Notes under the pieces: model-generated
The model's database searches: none
Told to the model about the DNA's origin: nothing
Seen by the model: the letters and a program-made list of their open reading frames with translations, nothing else
Source of the DNA: Aureliella helgolandensis
Lineage (GTDB): Bacteria; Planctomycetota; Planctomycetia; Pirellulales; Pirellulaceae
Direction of reading: 5' to 3'
Length of the DNA stretch: 64,000 nt
Assembly: GCF_007752135.1 (NCBI RefSeq)
Contig: NZ_CP036298.1
Location: 2,170,001 to 2,234,000, forward strand
In this document: positions 1 through 10,350 of the stretch, in pieces
Layout of the letters: every line of letters begins with the position of its first letter
How positions within the stretch are numbered: position 1 is the first letter of the stretch
Position numbers and translations under genes: made by a program

Positions 1-1293
1 TTCGGACAAGTGTTTTTCTTCCGACAGGGACAGGCTCGATGCCGGCCATGCTGCCAACCACTCTTCGGGTGATGTCGACTTAATCTCGCCAGCTAGACTG
101 CGGACGCGCTCCTGTGCCCAATTGATCACGTCCCGAGGTCGCAGTTCGAGTGCGTTGCCAATTCGCCCAGACAACCAGCGACGTCCCAACGGAAATAGTC
201 GATCCATTGCTGTCAACTCTTGGATCTGCGGCAGGTCGGCAAAGGGGGCCAGGAAGGAATCCAAACGAACGGCAATCAACTGTTCTGCCTGGATGGGCGA
301 AATCCGCCCAATTTCGATACGGATTTGGGCAATGCGATCCCAACTGGCGGTGTTTACCACGGTCGACTGCTGCAATTCTAGGATACGCCCACGCACTCCA
401 GAGGTCACAACCAGTAGATTGGAGATGTGATCGATCATCCCATGGGCGAACCGTGCCCAAGCTGAAACTTGCTCCTCATTGAGATTGTCGACTTGATCAA
501 AAAACATTACGAAAGTCATATTCGCTTGAGCAGCCAGATTGGCAATTGCAGCGATGACTGCTTCCACCCCTTGGTCGTCAGGAATAAGTGGGGCAACGCG
601 TTGGGCAACATCCTCAGGTAGACCAATAGCCCGAACTTCTTCTCTGTCGAGATTATCGCCAGTCAACCATCGCAAGGCGAGTTCCGCAGCCTGGGGACTA
701 GAATTATCGTTTTTTCGCCCACGGTAGATCGCTAGGAAGTAGGCGAACAGCATTTCATAGATGATCTCTTGATCTGAATTACCAGACTCGATTGCAGGTT
801 TAATGTAGACGTTTCTGTACGACTGATAGACGGTGGCTAAAGTAGACTTAGGGACAGTGCCCCTCGCACGCTCAACCGTAGCAGCCATCAGCATATTGAG
901 CTTTCCACCGTGCAGACCACCATTTCGCGATCGAGCGAGCTGACTCAAGATGGTTTTCAACACATATCTTGGTAAGCGTTCCGCACGAACCTGTACATTG
1001 TGAAGAAAAGTTACGCAGGCATCTTTTTGCAATTGGCTGGCAAGGCGAGCAATCAGATGACTCTTGCCGACTCCAGGTTCTCCCCACAGAATTGCTCCAA
1101 TTCCGTCCGCACGCTTGGCCCGCTTTACGAGGTGTAAGATCTCTTCGTATTCGTCCGCATGAATCGCTTCGACATGGTGTGAAGGTAGTTGGGATCCTGC
1201 TTCACTAACTCGATTCACTGCAAATGGGCTAGAGAATTGTAAGTGCCGAACGAAATTGGTCATCTCGGATTGCGGCGAAATAGTAGTACTCAT
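1..1293 (-). CDS. AAA/P-loop ATPase, partial at the window edge
   Basis: The minus-strand frame stays open from an ATG at 1293 to the window edge (at least 431 residues), so the C-terminus is not visible. A Walker A motif GEPGVGKS lies at residues 71-78 and a Walker B-like FVMFFDQVD near residue 260. This is the layout of a STAND/ORC-type AAA ATPase with a DUF2791-like flavour. The start overlaps the stop of the upstream gene by ATGA, so the two are translationally coupled. Such ATPases occur in phage-defence and regulatory systems, but the partner genes lie outside the window and I do not assign a system. The ATPase call is secure; the role is unknown. Confidence 0.75.
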   Translation of the reverse strand, partial: MSTTISPQSEMTNFVRHLQFSSPFAVNRVSEAGSQLPSHHVEAIHADEYEEILHLVKRAKRADGIGAILWGEPGVGKSHLIARLASQLQKDACVTFLHNVQVRAERLPRYVLKTILSQLARSRNGGLHGGKLNMLMAATVERARGTVPKSTLATVYQSYRNVYIKPAIESGNSDQEIIYEMLFAYFLAIYRGRKNDNSSPQAAELALRWLTGDNLDREEVRAIGLPEDVAQRVAPLIPDDQGVEAVIAAIANLAAQANMTFVMFFDQVDNLNEEQVSAWARFAHGMIDHISNLLVVTSGVRGRILELQQSTVVNTASWDRIAQIRIEIGRISPIQAEQLIAVRLDSFLAPFADLPQIQELTAMDRLFPLGRRWLSGRIGNALELRPRDVINWAQERVRSLAGEIKSTSPEEWLAAWPASSLSLSEEKHLSE

Positions 1294-2177
1294 GAGCTGA
1301 TCCTTTGGGCGTATAGTAGCAATGAACCGGCTTCAACAATGCCGGCTTCACGTTGTTGGCAAGAAACATCGCTGCGATTCTCTGCTCCCGACAATCGGTA
1401 GCGTCGAGCAAGGCGAAGTTTGCGCAGCTCCGCATCGAATTCTTCACGCGAATACGCTGATAACGCAGTTCGCAAGTTGTCGAGTGACACAAAGTTGTAT
1501 CCCCCCTGAGCTTGATCCAGCTGGGTGAATGCGGATTCGAACACTGAATGAAAATGGAGGCGGGCTAAGCCTGACTTAGGTTGTTCTTCTGGCTGCGCAG
1601 CCTCAATAACAACCGGACCATGCGTCTGTACATTCCAGGTCTTGCGAATAGCGTCGCGCCAAATTTTGGGCTCCAAGTCCTCAAGTCGAAACAGACGGAA
1701 TCGGCCACCCCTCATGGCAATAAATCCAATTTGCTTCGGAAGCGTGCCGCTTTTCATGCGTTCTTCGACCGAGGCGCGAAACTGTCGTTGCAGCTCTCCA
1801 TGAGCACGAGTCGTCACCGTTTTCACCAGTTCGGCCACGGTATGAGCTTTGGTCTTCTTACGAGAACAGACTTCCAGCACATAGGACAGCGTATGTTCGG
1901 ACTTCGCAAGCATTGCAAGGTCTTCAACCAATGCGATAGGGGAATCAGGCACGCTACTCTGCACGGAGATTGTCTTACTCATAAAGCTGCGGCTTCGTGC
2001 AGCCTTGAGGACTTCGCTGGGGCGCGCGGTCGCATCAACTTGGCTGGCCAATTGGGCCAGCGGCAATGGGTAGTGTGCCTCTTTACTATGACGAAGACTC
2101 TGCAAGCGTTGGAGCAAGCCTGTTGCCAAAGAATCGATCTTGGTCGTACTTGGCCGCCTGGCGTTACCGTCTTTCAT
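1290..2177 (-). CDS. Uncharacterised protein coupled to the AAA ATPase
   Basis: About 295 residues from the ATG at 2177, which has GGGG a few bases upstream; a TTG at 2207 is also in frame but less likely. There is no signal peptide or membrane segment. The basic N-terminal half is predicted mostly helical. The last 80 residues (around NFVSLDNLRTAL, then FDAELRKLRLARRYRLS) read like a winged-helix segment. I do not recognise the family. The stop overlaps the ATPase start by four bases (ATGA), so the two proteins are probably made in fixed proportion and may act together, for example as a DNA-binding adaptor and its motor. That role is inference. Confidence 0.6.
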   Translation of the reverse strand: MKDGNARRPSTTKIDSLATGLLQRLQSLRHSKEAHYPLPLAQLASQVDATARPSEVLKAARSRSFMSKTISVQSSVPDSPIALVEDLAMLAKSEHTLSYVLEVCSRKKTKAHTVAELVKTVTTRAHGELQRQFRASVEERMKSGTLPKQIGFIAMRGGRFRLFRLEDLEPKIWRDAIRKTWNVQTHGPVVIEAAQPEEQPKSGLARLHFHSVFESAFTQLDQAQGGYNFVSLDNLRTALSAYSREEFDAELRKLRLARRYRLSGAENRSDVSCQQREAGIVEAGSLLLYAQRISS

Positions 2178-3007
2178 GTCTTGCCCCGTAGCGATTGTTG
2201 GCGTCAATTATCCCTCTGGTGTAATCCCCTCAAACATAGGGCACTACTAAGCTAATGCGGGGAGATACGTGCTGTTCTATCAGTACAGTCGTTGATCAAG
2301 CATCGTTTTTCCAGCGCGACCGCTAGAAACGGTAGGATCGAAATATGTGGAATTGTTGAAAGGGTAGACAACATTCCATCCGCTGCATGACAGCAATTCT
2401 TCCCTAGGCCTAAAAGCATGGCTCGCAGAAAGGCACGTCCGCGTGCTAAATCTAGAGCTACAACGCCTCCAATGCCGACGTCTATCGACGAGCATGGCAC
2501 TGGCTGCCGTAGAGGACGCCCCGACGAACAGCATCGTTACATTCGCCGACATCGTCGACGCTTTATTCCTGTCAGTTCCTCGAGTCGAATCCATCGACTT
2601 TTTAGTTCTTGGTAAGCTTAACGACAAACGGGCTTGGTAGTGGAACGAACACCGTACTGGGAATTCACCAAACAAACTGAATCGCCACGCTCGGGGAGCG
2701 TGGCCGAGGTGTCCCTGCAGAGTATGTAAAACACGTAAAGCCGTTGATGGGAGGGCCAATTGCCTTTGAGATTTGTGCGCAACGCTGAGGCCGCGGATGA
2801 AACAGGTGCGCGTTCTAAGGCTGGGGGTGAGACGCACGACGCATCGGTTTCCCTGTTGACCAAGCACGGTGACGGGGGCTGTGTCTGGTGCTGGTTCAGC
2901 CTCTATTTCGCTCAACGCTACCGTCGAGACAACTCGGGGGGGACTCCCAGAGGATCCGGTTTCTAGCATTCCCAAGTATGAGTGGGAGATGCGCTGCCCG
3001 ACGCAAA
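2178..3007. other. Intergenic stretch, no gene recognised
   Basis: About 830 bases between the helper gene and the small membrane protein gene. Frames on both strands are open in places, including a long antisense frame that runs into the permease gene, but none has family-like sequence or a credible ribosome-binding site. It may be decayed coding sequence. I see no RNA gene or clear hairpin terminator. Confidence 0.4.
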
Positions 3008-3205
3008 CTAAATCTCGACTTCGGTCGCGTCCACCGGCAGTTTGCGGCTCATCCATAACGGGGTTGCGATGAACCATGCGATCGTGCCGCCCAACGCCAA
3101 CCACTTCACGATGTCCAACTCCATGGCGCCTGCGAAGAAGAGTAGACAAGGGACAATGACTGCGCCTAACGCGAGTAGAGAAACAACTTTTGTCGGAGCA
3201 TTCAT
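3008..3205 (-). CDS. Small two-helix membrane protein
   Basis: 65 residues with two hydrophobic stretches (about 7-27 and 34-51) separated by a short polar loop, and a charged C-terminal tail. Its ATG overlaps the stop of the permease gene by ATGA (3202-3205), so it is translated with the permease. Short two-helix proteins encoded next to a transporter are often accessory subunits. No family name can be given from sequence alone, and a role as a permease subunit is inference from the coupling. Confidence 0.65.
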   Translation of the reverse strand: MNAPTKVVSLLALGAVIVPCLLFFAGAMELDIVKWLALGGTIAWFIATPLWMSRKLPVDATEVEI

Positions 3206-4629
3206 GCGGTGGTTCCTTCATTAGTGGCGTGGTTTTGAGTGAACTTACTGAGCACGAGGTAGAGCACTCCGCAAGCAACCCAGCATGGAACCACGGCGTA
3301 GGCGGCAAACAACCCTTGCTGGAAAATCAGATAGAGGCCGATGGCGACGGGCAAAAGCCACGACACCATTACGGCGATATTCACTTTCGTACCGCTATGG
3401 ACCGCATACTCGTCGCGGAGGCCAAACTTTTTCATCAAGTAGAAGTCGACGAAGATCACCGCTCCCATGGGGCCCAGAATCGTTCCGTAGGTGCCAACGA
3501 AATCCAGCAACTGAGCGGACAGATTGGGAAAGGCTCCGGCGATGGTCGCTACCGCACCGGCTACCAACGTCATCGCTGTCCGCGAACTGCTGGGCAGCAC
3601 TCCCTGGAACGCCAGTCCCGCCCGATAAATTGTGGGGTTGGCCGTTGTCCAGCCTGCGATCACCACGCATAGGATGCCGGTCCAACCGAGCGATTGAAAG
3701 GCGAGTAGCCCTGGATTGGCTGCGACTTTTCCGTCGCTACCGAGCGCGAGTTCGGGCGTAAGTTTGATGAGGGCCGCCAGCAGCAAAGCCGCTGCGATCC
3801 AGGCCATGTAGTGCCCGAGGAACATTCCTATCGCAGGCGCCCAGCCAGAAGCCTTGCTGCGCGCAAACCGAAAGATCGAAAGATCCGCCATACCAAAATG
3901 CATCGCTCCATTGCACAACCAAGCGAAGACTACGATCTGCCAGAATCCAAACGACTGAGGTCCATTCTTGTCTTGGACAAAGGAAACTGCATCCATCCAG
4001 AATTTTCCTTCGGAGAATGCCGCCAGGCTGGTGGCCTCCATTTGTGCCAACGACACGATTCCGCAGGCAGCGAAGACGGCAATCATCCACGGTGCTGCAA
4101 TATTCGCGACGCGGGCAACACGCTCGTACCCTCCAGCAGCAACGACAGCAATCACAACTCCTACGATAGCCACCAGACCGGTAAAGGATGGATTGCTTAA
4201 GCCAAACATTGACTCTGGAACATCGAACGCAATGCCAAACGGTACCCCGACGGCCGAGGCCGACACCGTGACCATCGCTCCCGCAAGAAAGCAGAACAGC
4301 AGGCCATTGACTAAGTTATAGAACTTGACGAGATTCCCTCCAGCAATCCGTTCCAATTGGTAATACAGCGTCATTCGCTTGGCCATTGCGATGGGAGTGA
4401 CCAGAAAACGCCAAGTGAGGACTGCTAAGAAATTCCCTAGCAGCAAGCCTAAGACCAAGTCCTGCAGGCTTGCACCTGCCGCCAGAAACAACGGGCCGAT
4501 CATAAACTCCGTTCCTGCCGCATGCTCACCAGCGTACATTCCCCAGAATTTTCCCGATCCAAGTAACGCTGCATCCGGAACTGGCTCGCGCTCAAACTCA
4601 CCGCCCGAATTGGAATTGTCTTGATTCAT
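3202..4629 (-). CDS. NCS1-type (cytosine/purine permease-like) transporter
   Basis: About 475 residues with roughly twelve hydrophobic segments. The N-terminal part, containing FWGMYAGEHAAGTEF and a glycine-rich first helix, resembles nucleobase:cation symporter-1 permeases. A TTG at 4653 is also in frame, but the ATG at 4629 fits better. The gene lies directly downstream of L-rhamnose isomerase on the same strand, with an 84-base gap, and is coupled to the small membrane protein. NCS1 proteins usually carry nucleobases, hydantoins or vitamins. The position beside rhaA suggests that this branch may carry rhamnose or a related compound, which is inference. It is an inner-membrane protein. Confidence 0.8.
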   Translation of the reverse strand: MNQDNSNSGGEFEREPVPDAALLGSGKFWGMYAGEHAAGTEFMIGPLFLAAGASLQDLVLGLLLGNFLAVLTWRFLVTPIAMAKRMTLYYQLERIAGGNLVKFYNLVNGLLFCFLAGAMVTVSASAVGVPFGIAFDVPESMFGLSNPSFTGLVAIVGVVIAVVAAGGYERVARVANIAAPWMIAVFAACGIVSLAQMEATSLAAFSEGKFWMDAVSFVQDKNGPQSFGFWQIVVFAWLCNGAMHFGMADLSIFRFARSKASGWAPAIGMFLGHYMAWIAAALLLAALIKLTPELALGSDGKVAANPGLLAFQSLGWTGILCVVIAGWTTANPTIYRAGLAFQGVLPSSSRTAMTLVAGAVATIAGAFPNLSAQLLDFVGTYGTILGPMGAVIFVDFYLMKKFGLRDEYAVHSGTKVNIAVMVSWLLPVAIGLYLIFQQGLFAAYAVVPCWVACGVLYLVLSKFTQNHATNEGTTA

Positions 4630-4713
4630 TGAGATGTTGCCCTGTCGTTTCAAGTCATCTTGCCGGCGGTGTGGGAGGGCCGGACGCGCTTGCGGCCGTG
4701 ATGTATGGTTAAT

Positions 4714-5997
4714 TTAGATTGCGGCAGATTCACTTTCTCGGAGCTGCAATACGTCTATTTCATATTCTCGAACCTTTTCCAACCACTCCGCTCCCACGGG
4801 CACGCCCGATGTCTGACAATAGTGATTCCAAATGGCCCCCAGTGGCATTGTCTTTTGCTCTTCCAGCAAGGCGAGCCTAGCGGTGTAGTCGCCCTCACGC
4901 TCAAGTTGTTGCAGTTGTGCGGTCGGCTCCAACAATGCCGCCAGCATTGCCTTGAGTGCATTTCGAGTTCCGATCGCCCACGCCGCCACACGGTTAATGC
5001 TGGCGTCGAAAAAGTCTAGACCGATGTGTACGCGGTCCAAGTAGTCGCCACGTACGATCTCTTGCATGATTGCTTGCAGCTCATCGCTGTACGTGACCAC
5101 ATGATCGCTGTCCCAACGGACTCCGCGACTGACGTGCAATAGCAGCTCGGGGACGTACATCATGACGGATGAGATCTTGTCGGAAATCACTTCGGTGGGG
5201 TGAAAGTGTCCAGCGTCAAGGCAGAGGACTTTGTTCCGCGATATTGCATAGCCCAGGTAGAATTCGTGTGAGCCAACTACATAGCTCTCGCTACCGATTC
5301 CGAACAGTTTGCATTCCACGGCATCGAGCGTGTAATCTCGTGATAGTTGTTCTGCAAATATCTCGTCCAACGATTCCGCCAAGCGTTCGCGAGGAGCCTT
5401 TCGATTTGCTGGAGAATCCTTCAAGCCATCAGGCACCCAGAAATTGTTGACACAGGGATTCCCTTGCGCCTGCCCCATCGCTGAAGCAATTTTGCGGCAG
5501 GCGATACCATGCTCGATCCAGAACTGCCGTATTCCCTTCTCGGCGTGAGCAAGCGTGAATCCATTGGCTGCGTTTTTGTGCGAGAAGTAGCTGGGGTTGA
5601 AATCGAGGTTCACCCCCTGACTGCGTCCCCATTCGATCCAGCCCTGAAAGTGCTCGACACCGATTGCGTCCCGATCGACTGGACCATCAAACTCGCCATA
5701 CAGTGCGTGCAAGTTAAGTCGGTGCTTCCCTGGAATTAGCGAATAGGCAAGTTCCAAATCACTTCGCAGCTCGCATGCGGTTCTTGCCCGTCCCGGGTAG
5801 TCGCCCGTTACCGCAAGTCCATTGCCAAGTGTACCGACGTTGCCTTCAAAGCCGACGACGTCATCGCCCTGCCAGCAATGCACCGAGATAGCCACTTTGC
5901 GTAACCGCTCCAATGCACGCGGAACGTTCACGCCCAACGCCTCATATTGTTCAACAGCCAGCTCGAAGGACTTTTGAAGATTTTCCGAGTTTGTCAT
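4714..5997 (-). CDS. rhaA: L-rhamnose isomerase
   Basis: 427 residues, collinear with E. coli RhaA (about 419) over the full length. Conserved blocks include [14 protein letters not shown] near the N-terminus, [18 protein letters not shown] (metal and substrate residues) and [13 protein letters not shown]. The enzyme interconverts L-rhamnose and L-rhamnulose with a divalent metal, in the cytoplasm. The kinase and aldolase genes usually found with it are not in this window; the downstream partners are the NCS1-type permease and the small membrane protein. Rhamnose use is plausible in a marine planctomycete that degrades algal polysaccharides. The assignment is very secure. Confidence 0.97.
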   Translation of the reverse strand: MTNSENLQKSFELAVEQYEALGVNVPRALERLRKVAISVHCWQGDDVVGFEGNVGTLGNGLAVTGDYPGRARTACELRSDLELAYSLIPGKHRLNLHALYGEFDGPVDRDAIGVEHFQGWIEWGRSQGVNLDFNPSYFSHKNAANGFTLAHAEKGIRQFWIEHGIACRKIASAMGQAQGNPCVNNFWVPDGLKDSPANRKAPRERLAESLDEIFAEQLSRDYTLDAVECKLFGIGSESYVVGSHEFYLGYAISRNKVLCLDAGHFHPTEVISDKISSVMMYVPELLLHVSRGVRWDSDHVVTYSDELQAIMQEIVRGDYLDRVHIGLDFFDASINRVAAWAIGTRNALKAMLAALLEPTAQLQQLEREGDYTARLALLEEQKTMPLGAIWNHYCQTSGVPVGAEWLEKVREYEIDVLQLRESESAAI

Positions 5998-6362
5998 GGA
6001 GCTTGCTGCCTATTGCCAAAGGAGTCGATTTCGTTGTTCAAATGTCACAACGCGGAGCCTATCACCGTGCACGACTGGGGCGGAATATTCGTTAGGTCGC
6101 GTAGTGATTTCAGACGCAGTTGCGAGTCGAAAAGGGGCCGTGAACTCGCCTGCCTCTGGCCTTCTTACCGCGAACTCCTTGCCCTTGCCGAAGCGCTCAA
6201 GGCACGCGTCCTATGCTGTTGGTGGAACCGGACATCGCCAAAGATCGCACTTCGCCCAAAAGAGCCAAGAGGCATCGCCGGATCTCGCCGTGATCACCGA
6301 GTTGCTAAAACTGCTCCGCGGCGAATGGGTTTAAACAAGATACCAGATTGGCCAGCCGGAAA
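5998..6362. other. Intergenic region upstream of rhaA
   Basis: 365 bases between the rhaA start and the end of the UvrA-like gene, both on the minus strand. It must hold the rhaA promoter, but I see no convincing -35/-10 pair or operator palindrome. Plus-strand open frames here look like shadows or decayed sequence. Confidence 0.35.
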
Positions 6363-9101
6363 TCACGGCCTAGCAACGCAGTCGGAACTTGAACTCGAAA
6401 TCGAACCTGAACGGCCGGCTGCCAAGAACGGGGCGGTACGGCTGGTGCGGGACTTGGCGACTTTGTCCGGTGGGCCTTGGACTACGACACGTCCTCCCTG
6501 CTCGCCAGCTCCCGGGCCGATGTCGATGACCCAGTCACTACTCCCAGCGACCTGCATATCGTGTTCGACCATGATGACCGTGTTGCCTGCCTCAACGAGC
6601 CCATTCAATTGGTTCATCAGCATCGACACGTCTGCTGGGTGCAGTCCAGTCGTCGGTTCGTCGAGGACGTAGAGCGTGTCGCCGCGTTGGGCACGTTGCA
6701 GCTCAGTGGCAAGTTTGATCCGTTGGGCTTCACCGCCCGACAGCTCCGTTGCGGGCTGACCGAGCCGCAGGTAGCCCAGGCCGACTTGCAGCAACGCTTC
6801 CAAAGCACGCTGTACTGGCGGCTCATCGGTAAAGAACTCGTGTGCTGATTCGACCGTCAAATCGAGAACTTCGGCAATGTTCTTATCTCGGTAGGTGATC
6901 TCCAGCGTCTTGTCGTTATAGCGCCGGCCCTGACACACTGGGCATGGGGTATAGATGCTGGGAAGAAACAGCAGCTCGACGCTAACGAAACCGGCTCCCT
7001 CGCAGTTCGGGCAACGTCCTTTGGCAACATTGAACGAAAAGCGACCGACGTCGTAGCGGCGTGCCTTCGCTTTGCGAGTCGCCGCAAAGGACTTGCGCAC
7101 GTGGTCGAACAGGCCGGTGTAAGTTGCCAAGTTGGATCGCGGAGTGCGACCGATCGGCTTCTGGTCAACGGTCACTAATCGTCGGACGCAATGCATGCCG
7201 TCAGCAATCCGTCCGCCAGTCGCTGTTTCCAGTTCGCGTTCTAACAGATCGACTTCTCCAGTGGGAGCCTCGACAGATTTCTTCTGTCCCAGCGACTCGC
7301 TCACCAGTTCGACCAATGACTGGCTGACAAGGCTTGATTTCCCCGATCCCGACACGCCTGTAACGGTGGTTAGCACGCCCAGCGGGAACTCAACATCCAA
7401 CCCCTGTAAGTTGTTACGCTCGATCTGCTCCAGCTTCAGCCAGCCTGTCGGCTGCCGAGGCACGCGTTCTGTCGCCCTATCGTCTGAAAAGAGGTACTGG
7501 CTGGTGTGCGACTCGGTGACGTTGCGCAGGCCTTCAATTGGACCATTGTAAATGACCTCACCGCCATGGGTTCCTGCGTTGGGGCCGATGTCTACGATCC
7601 ATTCAGCGTGGCGAATGACGCTGACGTCATGTTCGACGACGAACAACGAATTGCCGGCTCGTTTGAGTTCATCCAGTGCACCCAATAAAGCTTGAGTGTC
7701 GGCAGGATGCAACCCAGCTGACGGTTCGTCGAGGACGTAGACCACGCCAAACAATTGAGAACGAATCTGCGTGCCCAATCGCAATCTCTGCAATTCGCCC
7801 GGAGACAACGTTGGCGTACTGCGTTCAAGCGATAGGTATCCCAAGCCCAGAGACGTGAGCGCTTCGACTCGCGCAAGAATGTCACTGGCAATTCGCTGAG
7901 CAACGATCGATTTTTCTCGCTGCAGGTCGCTTGCCTGCGGTTTGGAACGGGCAGCATCGCGCAGCCGTCGGGCGAGTTCCGTCAATGTCAATTGCGATAA
8001 TTCACCGATGTCCAAACCAGCAAACTTGACGGACAACGACTCCCGTTTTAGCTTTTTGCCTTCGCAATCTGGGCATTCCGAAATCTGCATGAATTGGGAG
8101 ACGCGTTTCTTGGTCCGATGACTTTGCGTGGTCGCAAACGAATGCAGCACGTAGCGTCGGGCACTCGTAAACGTGCCCATGTAACTTGGCGGTTCGTCAC
8201 GTTCTTTCGCCTCGCTGACTTCGTCAAATTCGAACCTTGCATAAACTGGGACGACGGGTGTCTCGTCGGTAAACAAAATCCAGTCGCGTGTTGCTCGCGG
8301 CAGCTTCTTCCACGGTTTGTCGATGTCGTGTCCGAGGGAGACGAGAATGTCACGCAGATTTTGGCCTTGCCACGCAGGAGGCCATGCGGCGATGGCTCGC
8401 TCCCGAATCGTCTTCGTATCGTCGGGCACGAGCAATTTTTCAGTCACTTCAAACACGCGACCGATGCCGTGACACCGCGGGCAGGCTCCCTCCGGAGTGT
8501 TCGGAGAAAACGAATCCGCGTACAAAATGCTTTGGCCCCGCGGGTAATTTCCGGCACGCGAGTAGAGCATGCGCAGGCCATTGGAAATCGTGGTGACGCT
8601 TCCCACCGATGAACGGGCGGACGGCGTTCCCCGTTGTTGTTGAAGCGCAACGGCAGGAGGCAGCCCATCAATGGCATCGACGTCCGGTTCCCCAACTTGG
8701 TCGATTAAGCGACGCGCGTAGGGGGAAACGGAATCGAGAAAGCGGCGTTGCGATTCAGCAAACAGCGTCCCGAAAGCGAGCGACGATTTACCGGAACCCG
8801 AGATGCCGGTAAACACCACGAGTGCGTTGCGTGGCAGATCGACGTCGATGTTCTTTAAATTGTGAACGCGCGCACCCCGCACCTGAATGCAGTGGTCTGG
8901 GGCGCAAGGAACGTCTTGGGCTTTCTTCTTGGCGATTGTCGAATCTCTCTGCTGAGTGCCCTGCAAGGGGCTGAAGTGGATGCCTGTAAAATCGTTCAAC
9001 CATTTCGACCTAGGTGCGGTGATTGGCTCGATCAGTAGCGAACAAAGTGCTGGCCAGAATGGTTGTCTTTTTGCCATTACAACAACCCACTCTTGTCCCA
9101 T
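6363..9101 (-). CDS. uvrA: UvrA-like ABC ATPase (class II UvrA paralogue)
   Basis: About 912 residues with two ABC ATPase halves. Walker A motifs GISGSGKSS (about residue 100) and GVSGSGKSS (about 575) are present. The C-terminal signature is canonical (LSGGEAQR); the N-terminal one reads LSPGELQR. A zinc module with CPNC and CPVC lies in the second half, and two further CxxC pairs in the first. The segment between the first Walker A and the first CPRC is much shorter than in E. coli UvrA: the UvrB-binding domain and its zinc finger are missing, as in class II UvrA (UvrA2). It probably binds DNA damage or DNA-binding drugs without full UvrB coupling. The N-terminal 60 residues look unconserved, so the true start may lie further in. 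Confidence 0.88.
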   Translation of the reverse strand: MGQEWVVVMAKRQPFWPALCSLLIEPITAPRSKWLNDFTGIHFSPLQGTQQRDSTIAKKKAQDVPCAPDHCIQVRGARVHNLKNIDVDLPRNALVVFTGISGSGKSSLAFGTLFAESQRRFLDSVSPYARRLIDQVGEPDVDAIDGLPPAVALQQQRGTPSARSSVGSVTTISNGLRMLYSRAGNYPRGQSILYADSFSPNTPEGACPRCHGIGRVFEVTEKLLVPDDTKTIRERAIAAWPPAWQGQNLRDILVSLGHDIDKPWKKLPRATRDWILFTDETPVVPVYARFEFDEVSEAKERDEPPSYMGTFTSARRYVLHSFATTQSHRTKKRVSQFMQISECPDCEGKKLKRESLSVKFAGLDIGELSQLTLTELARRLRDAARSKPQASDLQREKSIVAQRIASDILARVEALTSLGLGYLSLERSTPTLSPGELQRLRLGTQIRSQLFGVVYVLDEPSAGLHPADTQALLGALDELKRAGNSLFVVEHDVSVIRHAEWIVDIGPNAGTHGGEVIYNGPIEGLRNVTESHTSQYLFSDDRATERVPRQPTGWLKLEQIERNNLQGLDVEFPLGVLTTVTGVSGSGKSSLVSQSLVELVSESLGQKKSVEAPTGEVDLLERELETATGGRIADGMHCVRRLVTVDQKPIGRTPRSNLATYTGLFDHVRKSFAATRKAKARRYDVGRFSFNVAKGRCPNCEGAGFVSVELLFLPSIYTPCPVCQGRRYNDKTLEITYRDKNIAEVLDLTVESAHEFFTDEPPVQRALEALLQVGLGYLRLGQPATELSGGEAQRIKLATELQRAQRGDTLYVLDEPTTGLHPADVSMLMNQLNGLVEAGNTVIMVEHDMQVAGSSDWVIDIGPGAGEQGGRVVVQGPPDKVAKSRTSRTAPFLAAGRSGSISSSSSDCVARP

Positions 9102-9139
9102 TGTATGGCGAGCTTCCAAGTCGCGGTATGGCTTTGCGG

Positions 9140-9413
9140 CATTAACTGATGGCGACAGTCCACTTTACATCCCGCCATCTTCTCAATAGCATCGCCCGCC
9201 GATGCGAATTTCGCAGCCGCAGCAAAGAGAGGTGTCAAGACTCCTCCTCCCACCCCCTCCTCCTCCCGCTCCAGTGAGAGCGGCACCGGCAGTACCCAAT
9301 GATCTAGACACAGCCTTCAATTGTGACTGCACCTTCTTTACGCAGGCGCCTATTTCCGAGCGCAGACTGACCTCCACGAAGGCCTCCCTCGCTTGTACGT
9401 CCTTGCCTGCCAT
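9140..9413 (-). pseudogene. Relic of a phage tail tape-measure protein N-terminus
   Basis: Two minus-strand frames together resemble the start of a tail tape-measure protein. The first has AREAFVEVSLRSEIGACVKK and then an Ala/Gly-rich run. After a frameshift in a C/T-rich tract near 9240-9270, the second continues with LTPLFAAAAKFASAGD and AIEKMAG. This pattern (a helical N-terminus, a Gly/Ala stretch, then a repeat beginning with AAAKFA..GD) is typical of tape-measure proteins in planctomycete prophages. The rest of the gene is absent. Assignment is by motif recall only. Confidence 0.45.
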
Positions 9414-9464
9414 TGGGCTGCACCCGCAAGAAAACCAGTCTAGACGTCTGCGATAATTCCCGCC

Positions 9465-9700
9465 TCAACTTGGGTATCTAACGCAGGTCTCATGCACGCG
9501 CCGGTGGGGGTGAAGCCCCGAGCAATACAAGATACGATCGCCGACCAGAGAGCATTGCCAGTATTCCGCAATGATGCACAAGGATGTCTTGCCGCTCGCG
9601 CGGGGCATTCCCAAAGCGTTCAGTCCACCCAACCTCAGGACCTGATTCAGTGCGTCAATCACTTCCACATGTTGGCTCTACCAGCCGAGTACACCTGCCG
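9465..9700 (-). pseudogene. Relic of a phage P-loop (terminase-like) protein
   Basis: A minus-strand frame contains NALGMPRASGKTSLCIIAE, a P-loop in a context that resembles large-terminase-like ATPases of planctomycete prophages. The frame is short, with no sign of the nuclease or Walker B regions, so it can only be a fragment. It lies a few dozen bases from the tape-measure relic, which supports an old prophage remnant here. Confidence is limited by the short match. Confidence 0.35.
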
Positions 9701-10350
9701 GATTCCCACCGGCGTAACTAACCCCATCAAGAATTTGCTCATCCCCTCGACAGTAGCTGATCTGCATGGAAAACACCACTCTTCGAGGCGAGAGTCGTTC
9801 TGGAAGCGGAGCCTGTTGGCAGTTGCGCGACAGATAGTGGTTGAGGCGAAACTTGTTTGCTACCAGTGCATCTTTAAGAGGATGTACCCCAACTGCAAAC
9901 GGATATATCACTCCAAAACACCTTTAAACTGAGGTGTGCGGTACCGGTGACCTGTTGCTTGACAGCCCCTGCTGACTTTAGATCATTTGGCTCTAATTCC
10001 AGTGCGCGGAGTTCCAATCGTATTGTCATCAATAAAAACCAAATGTACGGCCACAGTGCCAAGCTCTCGTTCATGCCCCGGGTACTGTTTTATTCCCACG
10101 GCATCGGCTGGCAACCGATAAAATCCATCCTGCGTTCGGATATAAGCATACTCCTTGTCACCACCGACCCAGTCGAAAGAATCCTCGTCTTTCGTTACCT
10201 CTCTGAGTTGGGCTACGGACACTGGCGTTGCTTCCTTCACTGTAGTTCCTGCAGTAAGCTTGGGTTTGCATCCCGCAGATAAGAGAGCGAAGGTGAGGAT
10301 AGCGAAAACAAACATGAATCGAAGCATGATCTCTAGACCGATTCCCATAA
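9680..10350. repeat. Copy A of a duplicated ~670 bp unit with a lipoprotein gene
   Basis: The segment at about 9685-9760 (around CCCCATCAAGAATTTG) recurs with about 80% identity at about 11190-11262. In both copies it lies about 220 bases from the 3' end of a paralogous small lipoprotein gene on the minus strand. The shared spacing of gene and flank shows that a whole unit was duplicated. Confidence 0.7.
9983..10327 (-). CDS. Small lipoprotein, paralogue A
   Basis: 114 residues from the ATG at 10327 (MLRFMFVF); an upstream in-frame ATG at 10348 exists, but alignment with the paralogue supports the inner start. A signal peptide ends in the lipobox LLSAGC, followed by KPKLTAGTT. The mature part is about 95 residues with VAQLREVTK and FDWVGGDKEYAYI, ending in a likely beta-rich segment. 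It should be anchored to a membrane through the acylated Cys. The function is unknown. A paralogue with the same lipobox context lies 1.5 kb away at 11483-11833. Confidence 0.7.
   Translation of the reverse strand: MLRFMFVFAILTFALLSAGCKPKLTAGTTVKEATPVSVAQLREVTKDEDSFDWVGGDKEYAYIRTQDGFYRLPADAVGIKQYPGHERELGTVAVHLVFIDDNTIGTPRTGIRAK

Noticed and set aside
2280-3308. Long minus-strand open frame of 342 codons
   Set aside because: It runs antisense into the permease region, has no ribosome-binding site and no protein-family character.
5947-6672. Plus-strand open frame of 241 codons between rhaA and the UvrA-like gene
   Set aside because: Most of it is antisense to real genes and the free part shows no family-like sequence.
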